Positions 31,539-36,874 of a stretch of DNA of 36,874 bases are shown piece by piece; positions within the stretch are counted from its first letter, which is position 1; every line of letters starts with the position of its first letter. Position numbers and translations under genes: made by a program. Origin of the DNA: Paraburkholderia oxyphila NBRC 105797. Lineage in GTDB: Bacteria; Pseudomonadota; Gammaproteobacteria; Burkholderiales; Burkholderiaceae. Below the pieces are notes generated by a model, which saw nothing but the letters and a program-made list of their open reading frames with translations, was not told where the DNA came from and did no database searches. The stretch covers positions 1-36,874 of the forward strand of contig NZ_BAYD01000098.1 of the NCBI RefSeq assembly GCF_000685075.1, given 5' to 3'.

Positions 31539-32864
31539 ATGCACCACCGGACCCGCGAAGACAGCTTGCATGACCCGCCGGGCGGACTCTCCGAGCGCAC
31601 GGCGCGCAAGGTGCGCGAGGCGCTCGAAGGACGCCGGCGCGGCGCCGCGCTGCTGCTGCCGCTCGCGGGGCCCGCGGTGATCGTCTCCGTGGCCTACATG
31701 GACCCGGGCAACTTCGCGACCAACATCCAGGCGGGCGCGCGCTACGGCTATACGCTGCTCTGGGTCGTGCTGCTCGCGAATCTCGTCGCCATGCTGTTCC
31801 AGGCGCTCTCCGCGAAGCTCGGCATCGTGACCGGCTGCAATCTCGCAGAGCTGTGCCGCGCGAACCTGCCCGCCCCGCTCGTCTGGCTCATGTGGGTCGT
31901 GAGCGAGATCGCCGCGATGGCCACCGACCTCGCCGAATTCCTCGGCGGCGCGATCGGGCTGGCGCTGCTCCTGCATCTGCCGCTGCTCGCGGGCATGGGC
32001 GTCACCGCGCTGGTCACTTACGCGCTGCTGTTCTTCGAGCGCGCGGGCTTTCGGCCGCTCGAGCTCGTGATCGGCGCGCTCGTGTGCCTGATCGGCCTGT
32101 GCTATCTGCTGGAGCTTTTCATCACGCCCGTCGACTGGCGTGGCGTGCTCGGGCACCTGGCCACCCCGCGCCTGCCCGACGCGCAGGCCGTGACGATCGC
32201 CGTGGGCATCGTCGGGGCGACGGTCATGCCGCATGCGCTCTTTCTGCACTCCGGGCTCACCCAGGCACGCGTGCAGCCGCGCGACGACCACGAGCGCAAA
32301 CGCCTGCTGCGCTTCTCGAACATCGAGGTCGCGATCGCGCTGTCGTTCGCCGGGCTCATCAACATGGCGATGGTGATCATGGCCGCGGCGGCCTTCCACC
32401 TGGGCCACGCCGACGTTGCCGAGATCGGCACCGCCTGGCACACGCTTGCGCCCCTCTTCGGCATGGCAGCGGCCAGCATTTTTCTCGTTTCGCTGATTGC
32501 CTCGGGCCTGTCGAGCTCGGTGGTGGGCACGCTTGCGGGCCAGATGATCATGCAGGGCTTCGTGGGCTTCCAGATTCCGCTCTGGCTACGCCGCGTCGTG
32601 ACCATGGCGCCGAGCTTCGCGGTGGTGGGCCTCGGCGTGAACGCCACCGAGGCGCTCGTGGTGAGCCAGGTGGTGCTCAGTTTCGCGCTGCCGTTTCCGA
32701 TGGCCGCGCTCGTCTGGTTCACGAGCCGGCGCGATGTCATGGGGGCCTACCGCAGCAGCGCGGCGCTCGCGTGGCTCGCGGTGCTGGGCGCGGTGGCCGT
32801 GCTCGCGCTCAATGCGCTGCTGCTGTTGCAGACGTTCGGTGTGAGCGTGCCCGGTCTCGGGTGA
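31539..32864 (+). CDS. mntH: Nramp-family divalent metal (Mn2+/Fe2+) transporter
   Basis: A 441-residue inner-membrane proton-metal symporter with about 11 helices. The metal-binding motif DPGN (residues 55-58) is in helix 1 and the MPH motif of helix 6 is in TVMPHALFLHSG, both required for Mn2+ or Fe2+ transport. A TTG at 31518 is open in frame, but the ATG at 31539 has GAGG upstream and is preferred. It is transcribed alone. I looked for a manganese riboswitch or an MntR-type palindrome in the leader and saw neither. MntH is the usual bacterial name; the exact metal preference is not provable from sequence. Confidence 0.92.
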   Translation: MHHRTREDSLHDPPGGLSERTARKVREALEGRRRGAALLLPLAGPAVIVSVAYMDPGNFATNIQAGARYGYTLLWVVLLANLVAMLFQALSAKLGIVTGCNLAELCRANLPAPLVWLMWVVSEIAAMATDLAEFLGGAIGLALLLHLPLLAGMGVTALVTYALLFFERAGFRPLELVIGALVCLIGLCYLLELFITPVDWRGVLGHLATPRLPDAQAVTIAVGIVGATVMPHALFLHSGLTQARVQPRDDHERKRLLRFSNIEVAIALSFAGLINMAMVIMAAAAFHLGHADVAEIGTAWHTLAPLFGMAAASIFLVSLIASGLSSSVVGTLAGQMIMQGFVGFQIPLWLRRVVTMAPSFAVVGLGVNATEALVVSQVVLSFALPFPMAALVWFTSRRDVMGAYRSSAALAWLAVLGAVAVLALNALLLLQTFGVSVPGLG

Positions 32865-33006
32865 AGCGGTGCTTTCGATGCCTCACGCAAGACGTCCGCT
32901 CGAAGCCTTCGGCGCGAAACGTGCAACACGCAACGCCCGATTCGATCGATTCGCGCAATTCGCGAGGCATGCGTGCTCGAACCGTTCACCGACCGCGCGG
33001 TCAGGG

Positions 33007-33109
33007 TGCAAATACCCGCGTTATGCGTGCAAACTCGCACGAAACGATGCAACATTAGCTTTTTTCACCGCGCCCGCAGCCAAGCCGGGTGCAATCTTTG
33101 CAACGTTGC
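33007..33109. promoter_or_regulatory. Phased TGCAA repeats in the zwf leader
   Basis: TGCAA occurs at 33007, 33028, 33048, 33090 and 33099. The first four are spaced 21, 20 and 42 bases apart, that is, multiples of two DNA turns. The perfect palindrome GCAACGTTGC is at 33100-33109, 22 bases before the zwf ATG. The pattern suggests a regulator binding along one face of the DNA. The regulator is not identified. Confidence 0.45.
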
Positions 33110-33131
33110 GCCACAACCGAACGACCCTGCC

Positions 33132-34607
33132 ATGACGAATCAGCCTGTCCAAGCCGCGCCCGAACTGCCCGTCGACATGATCATCTTCGGCGGAGGAGGC
33201 GACCTGGCCGCGCGCAAACTGCTCCCCGCACTTTACATGGCGCATCTGCACGGCAACCTGCCGCCCGAGACGCGCATCATCGCCGTGGGCCGCAAGAACT
33301 GGACCATCGACGACTACCGCGCGTTCATGGACGAGCAGTCGCGTCCGTTCATCGACGCCAAGGCCTTCGACGCTCAAGCGTGGGACCGCTATCTGGGCCT
33401 GTTCCAGTACGTGATCATCGACGTGAATGCGCCTGGCGATTACGAACGCCTCGCCGAGGCCTCGCGCAAGCATGCGCTGCGCGTGTTCTATCTCTCGACC
33501 TCGCCCGAGCTCTTCACGACGATCTGCGACAACCTCTCGTCGGCGCATCTGCTCGACAAGCACTCGCGTGTCGTGCTCGAAAAACCGCTCGGCCACGATC
33601 TCGCTTCGGCCAAGGAGATCAACGCTTCGGTGGGCCGGCATTTCGCGGAGTCGCAGATCTACCGGATCGACCACTATCTCGGCAAGGAGACGGTGCAGAA
33701 CCTGATGGTGCTGCGCTTCGGCAATCCGATCTTCGGGCCGCTGTGGCAGGCGCCGTATATCCGCAGCGTGCAGATCACGGTGGCGGAGACGGTGGGCGTG
33801 GGCAGCCGCGCGGGCTTCTACGACCACACCGGCGCGCTGCGCGACATGGTGCAGAACCACCTGCTGCAACTGCTGTGCATCGTGGCGATGGAGCCACCCG
33901 TCTCGCTCGACCCGGACGCCGTGCGCGACGAAAAGCTCAAGGTGCTGCGCTCGCTGCGGCCGATGTCGGTGGCCGACATCGCGCGCGACACCGTGCGTGG
34001 CCAGTACGCGGCGGGCGCCGTGGACGGCCAGCCGGTGAAGGGCTACCTCGAAGAAGACAACGTGCCGGCGAACAGCAAGGCGGAAACCTTCGTGGCGCTG
34101 CGCGCGCACATCAACAACTGGCGCTGGGCTAACGTGCCGTTCTTCCTGCGCACGGGCAAGCGCATGCAGAAGCGCCAGTCGGAGATCGTGATCGAATTCG
34201 CGGACCTGCCCTTCTCGATCTTCCCGAGCGGGCCGCGCAACTATGGCAACCGTCTCGTGATCCAGCTTCAGCCCGAAGAGTCGATCCAGTTGCAGATGCT
34301 CGCGAAGGAGCCCGGCAGCGGCATGAACATGCTGCCGGTGAGCCTGAATCTCGATCTGCAGCAGGCCATTCCGGAACGCCGCGCGGAAGCCTACGAGCGC
34401 CTGCTCGTCGACGTGATCCGCGGGCGCCTCACGCACTTCATGCGCCGCGACGAACTGGAAGCGGCCTGGAGCTGGGTGGAGCCGATTCTCGAAGGCTGGA
34501 AGGAGCTCAACGACCGCCCACGCGTTTATACGGCGGGCACCTTCGGACCGGCTGCTTCTTCGGCGCTGCTCGCGCGCGAGGGCATGTCGTGGGCCGAGGA
34601 GGCTTGA
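33132..34607 (+). CDS. zwf: Glucose-6-phosphate 1-dehydrogenase
   Basis: Oxidises glucose-6-phosphate to 6-phosphogluconolactone, making NADPH for the pentose phosphate and Entner-Doudoroff routes. The 491-residue protein has the nucleotide site FGGGGDL (Gly20-Leu25, where many homologues have GASGDL), EKPLGHD (150-156) and the substrate/catalytic motif RIDHYLGK (178-185). The frame is open 53 codons further upstream, but the family begins at the ATG at 33132. No Entner-Doudoroff or pgl genes are adjacent. The leader contains a regular array of TGCAA repeats that may control it. Confidence 0.96.
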   Translation: MTNQPVQAAPELPVDMIIFGGGGDLAARKLLPALYMAHLHGNLPPETRIIAVGRKNWTIDDYRAFMDEQSRPFIDAKAFDAQAWDRYLGLFQYVIIDVNAPGDYERLAEASRKHALRVFYLSTSPELFTTICDNLSSAHLLDKHSRVVLEKPLGHDLASAKEINASVGRHFAESQIYRIDHYLGKETVQNLMVLRFGNPIFGPLWQAPYIRSVQITVAETVGVGSRAGFYDHTGALRDMVQNHLLQLLCIVAMEPPVSLDPDAVRDEKLKVLRSLRPMSVADIARDTVRGQYAAGAVDGQPVKGYLEEDNVPANSKAETFVALRAHINNWRWANVPFFLRTGKRMQKRQSEIVIEFADLPFSIFPSGPRNYGNRLVIQLQPEESIQLQMLAKEPGSGMNMLPVSLNLDLQQAIPERRAEAYERLLVDVIRGRLTHFMRRDELEAAWSWVEPILEGWKELNDRPRVYTAGTFGPAASSALLAREGMSWAEEA

Positions 34608-34654
34608 TGCAGCTCGAGGCGGCCTGATGCCGTCTTGCGCTGGCGCCTGATGAT

Positions 34655-34681
34655 GCGCGCCGCGCCTGCTGCGCGGCGCGC
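34655..34681. terminator. GC-rich hairpin after zwf
   Basis: GCGCGCCGCGC (34655-34665) pairs exactly with 34671-34681 around a five-base loop. It stands between zwf and the convergent small membrane-protein gene. Without a T-run it may need Rho. Confidence 0.55.
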
Positions 34682-34742
34682 GTAATGTGTACCGTTACGA
34701 ACGGCCTCCGCGCGGTTGTGATGCGCCGCGGCTTCGGGAACG

Positions 34743-34928
34743 CTAGCGCCGCTTGCCGCCGTCGTGGGCTTGCGCACCCTCGGCGCTCGCCCGGTCGGGG
34801 CGGAACAGATCGAGCCCCGCGAAAACGACCACGCCGCTCAGCGCCATCATCGGCACCGAATGCCGGCCCAGATAGAGAATCGCGGCAGCGAGCCACGTCG
34901 AAGCAAAAAAGGCAGCCATGCGCCACAT
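34743..34928 (-). CDS. Small hypothetical membrane protein, 61 residues
   Basis: No family is recognised. Residues of about 4-40 are hydrophobic and can form one or two short membrane helices separated by GRHSVPM; the tail from residue 43 is charged (RPDRASAEG..., ending GGKRR) and probably cytoplasmic. GGAG precedes the ATG at a good distance, which together with its composition supports it as real. It converges on zwf and lies downstream of the MarR gene on the same strand. Function unknown. Confidence 0.55.
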   Translation of the reverse strand: MWRMAAFFASTWLAAAILYLGRHSVPMMALSGVVVFAGLDLFRPDRASAEGAQAHDGGKRR

Positions 34929-35044
34929 GATGAAACTCCAAAAACCCTGATGCGCGAAGCGACGGCGCGTCTGCCCCGCGTGCTACCCGCGTGTGTATCC
35001 CGCCGCAACCGCGGCTCTGCACCCGCTCACACCCGCAACAGGCG

Positions 35045-35461
35045 CTAGCCTAGCGTCGCGCGCACCGTGCGCAGCCGGCTCACGGTATCCACGAACGCCT
35101 CGCCGCCCAGCGAGCGCTTGATGCGGCCCGTGACCTGCGCGCTCGCGTGATTGAGCGGCTCGCGTATCGCCGTGGCTTGCGGCGTGGGCACGATCGCCAC
35201 CTCGCGCTGGTCGCCGACGGTACGCTGACGCGCCACATAGCCGCGCGCCTCGAGCCCGTCGAGCACGCGCGTGGCCGTGGGCCGCGCGATGGAAAGCAGA
35301 TCCGCCAGCTCGCGCTGCAGCGAACCGGGGCGCTCGAGCACCGCGCGCAGCATGAAACCTTGCGGCGGCGTGAGACCAAAAGGCTCGAACGCCTCGGACC
35401 ACTCGCGTTCGAGCCGGCGTGCGAGCGCCGACGTGTTGAAGTAAAGACACTGATCGAACAT
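35045..35461 (-). CDS. MarR-family transcriptional regulator
   Basis: A 138-residue winged-helix repressor. The DNA-binding part is typical: PPQGFMLRAVLERPGSLQREL, then LLSIARPTATRVLDGLEARGYV, then the wing VGDQREVAIVPT, flanked by dimerisation helices. MarR proteins often answer to phenolic or toxic compounds. The ATG at 35461 (MFDQCLYFN) fits the family N-terminus better than the open frame upstream. It is divergent from the alcohol dehydrogenase gene across 284 bases, so control of that gene is possible, although no clear palindrome was found there. Confidence 0.88.
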   Translation of the reverse strand: MFDQCLYFNTSALARRLEREWSEAFEPFGLTPPQGFMLRAVLERPGSLQRELADLLSIARPTATRVLDGLEARGYVARQRTVGDQREVAIVPTPQATAIREPLNHASAQVTGRIKRSLGGEAFVDTVSRLRTVRATLG

Positions 35462-35745
35462 GGTCACAGGATACCCCGTTGTCGTTAGCCATGCAACCAA
35501 CTCGACACGATAAGGCCCTGATTCAAGCGCTTTTCGAAACCTCTCTATACGACCTTCATGTTCGGCTGCCGCGCTCCCTCGTCAGGTTATTTATCGGTAG
35601 TGCGAATTTTTTACTCCCCGGCCAAGCAAGCCAGATGGTCGCCCCTTCGAAAAACAAACGAGCGTACGAATTTTTCGCGTATCCGTTATGATGTGAGCGA
35701 ATCGCCATCGCCTCACCGCTCCACACCACTCCAACGGAGACATCG

Positions 35746-36804
35746 ATGCAGATGCGTTGTTATTGCGTGACCCACCACGGCCAGCCGCTCGAACTCGTCC
35801 AGCGCGAAACGCCGCAACCGAGGGGCACCGAAGTGCTCGTGCGCGTGAAGGCTGCGGGACTTTGCCATTCGGACCTGCACATCTGGGAGGGCTACTACGA
35901 CCTGGGCGGCGGCAAGAAGCTCTCGCTCGCCGACCGCGGCATCAAGCTGCCGCTCACGCTGAGCCATGAGATCTGCGGAGAAGTAGTCGCGGCGGGCCCC
36001 GAGGCCGGCGACGTGAAGGCTGGCACGATGGCGGTCGTGCATCCGTGGATCGGCTGCGGGCAGTGCGCGGCGTGCCTGCGCGGCGAGGAAAACATCTGCA
36101 CGAAGCCGCAATCGCTCGGTGTGATGCGCGATGGCGGCTTCGCCGACTATGTGATCGTGCCGCATCCGCTCTATCTGGTCGAGCTCGGCGGCCTCGACCC
36201 CGTGAAGGCCGCGCCGCTCGCGTGCGCGGGCGTCACCACGTTTTCGGCGATCAAGAAGTTCGGCGCGCGCATCCATGAAGATCCGGTCGTGATCATCGGC
36301 GCGGGCGGCCTTGGCATGATGGCCATCGAGGTGCTCAAGGCGCTCGGCGCGAAAGGCGCCATCGTGGTGGACGTGGACGCCGCCAAGCGCGAGGCCGCGC
36401 TAAAGGAAGGCGCGGTCGCTGCCATCGATGCGCGCGCGCCCGATGCCGTCGAGCAGGTCGTCAAGGCCACGGGCGGCGGCGCCCGCGCCGTGCTCGATCT
36501 CGTGGGCGCGACGCCCACTGTGAAGCTCGCGATCGATGCGTGCGCGCGCGGCGGGCATGTGGTGGTGGTTGGATTGATGGGCGGGGATATCACGCTCTCG
36601 TTGCCGATTATTCCCATGCGGCCGCTCAGGATTGAAGGTAGCTATGTGGGGACGCTGCCGGAGTTGCGTGAGCTTGTTGCGCTGATGCGTGAGGGTAAGA
36701 TGCAGCCCTCGCCGGTGTTGAGCCGGCCGCTCGGTGAGGTCAATGAGGCGCTTGAGGCGCTGGCGCATGGTAAGGTTGTCGGGCGGCAAGTTATGGTGCC
36801 TTAA
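35746..36804 (+). CDS. Zinc-dependent NAD alcohol dehydrogenase
   Basis: A 352-residue medium-chain dehydrogenase. Catalytic zinc ligands are Cys40 (GLCHSDLH), His74-Glu75 (SHEICGE) and Cys160. The structural zinc is held by Cys104, Cys107, Cys110 and Cys118. The cofactor loop is GAGGLG (185-190), and the Asp at 209 after the second strand points to NAD rather than NADP. An insert around residues 50-68 (YDLGGGKKLSLADRG) marks a specific subgroup of alcohol dehydrogenases. The substrate is unknown. CGGAGA stands before the ATG. A MarR regulator is encoded divergently. Confidence 0.93.
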   Translation: MQMRCYCVTHHGQPLELVQRETPQPRGTEVLVRVKAAGLCHSDLHIWEGYYDLGGGKKLSLADRGIKLPLTLSHEICGEVVAAGPEAGDVKAGTMAVVHPWIGCGQCAACLRGEENICTKPQSLGVMRDGGFADYVIVPHPLYLVELGGLDPVKAAPLACAGVTTFSAIKKFGARIHEDPVVIIGAGGLGMMAIEVLKALGAKGAIVVDVDAAKREAALKEGAVAAIDARAPDAVEQVVKATGGGARAVLDLVGATPTVKLAIDACARGGHVVVVGLMGGDITLSLPIIPMRPLRIEGSYVGTLPELRELVALMREGKMQPSPVLSRPLGEVNEALEALAHGKVVGRQVMVP

Positions 36805-36850
36805 GAGAGGGCGCTAGTTCTCGCGCGATTTCCTTTCGCGGTTCCTTGTT

Positions 36851-36867
36851 TTGCATACGGTATGCAA
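36851..36867. promoter_or_regulatory. Operator-like palindrome at the window edge
   Basis: TTGCATAC and GTATGCAA form perfect 8-bp arms around one base. Its size and sequence resemble binding sites of GntR- or LacI-type repressors. It is 47 bases after the dehydrogenase stop and probably belongs to a gene that starts beyond the window. Confidence 0.6.
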
Positions 36868-36874
36868 GCGTTGC

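Noticed and set aside
35479..35691. 70-codon plus-strand open frame between the MarR and alcohol dehydrogenase genes
   Set aside because: No ribosome site, mixed composition unlike local genes, and it lies in the expected promoter region of both neighbours.

Overview
The window looks like chromosome of a GC-rich betaproteobacterium of the family Burkholderiaceae, most likely Paraburkholderia, Caballeronia or Burkholderia. This rests on base composition, codon use and family-level resemblance of citrate synthase, the EmrB-type transporter and the suf genes; no database search was possible. It is mostly housekeeping and metabolic DNA with two accessory patches, and no rRNA, tRNA, insertion sequence, prophage or CRISPR array was found.

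Layout. 1-6762: glycogen-debranching-type glucosidase, stand-alone citrate synthase ending in a strong terminator, a structured leader or small-RNA-like region, an unknown 133-residue protein, an MreB paralogue and a serine hydrolase. 7099-13967: a 14-helix drug exporter, then a two-sided amino-acid locus (D-amino-acid dehydrogenase plus basic-amino-acid binding protein on one strand; ornithine-cyclodeaminase-family reductase plus YheO/DauR-type regulator on the other), then glutaminase. Its gene content matches the D-arginine to L-arginine conversion locus dauBAR of Pseudomonas with its adjacent binding protein. 14032-14702: a HigB-HigA toxin-antitoxin pair with an operator palindrome in its promoter. 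14818-21461: an acetyltransferase and a seven-gene suf operon (sufB-C-D-S-U-T and a Rieske ferredoxin).

21879-24952: a PadR regulator with a His/Gly-rich N-terminus, a siderophore-interacting flavoreductase and an MFS exporter. The first two resemble the metal-responsive YqjI/YqjH pair of E. coli. Thirteen perfect copies of an 8-bp repeat sit directly before the reductase ribosome binding site. 25017-27463: the main accessory patch, an orphan type VI secretion cargo module: PAAR tip protein, lysozyme-like effector, and two diverged paralogous exported proteins that look like immunity proteins. The first three genes are joined by ATGA overlaps, and part of the patch is very AT-rich.

27860-36804: DAHP synthase (TTG start), a fatty-acid-hydroxylase-family membrane protein, a secreted beta-propeller, an Nramp metal transporter, glucose-6-phosphate dehydrogenase preceded by regularly spaced TGCAA repeats, a tiny membrane protein, a MarR regulator and a zinc alcohol dehydrogenase. 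The window ends in a 17-bp operator-like palindrome, probably belonging to a gene beyond the edge.

The strongest candidates for something not fully described are the type VI effector with duplicated immunity genes, the rearranged dau-like locus with its repeat-rich divergent promoter, and the octamer repeat before the flavoreductase.
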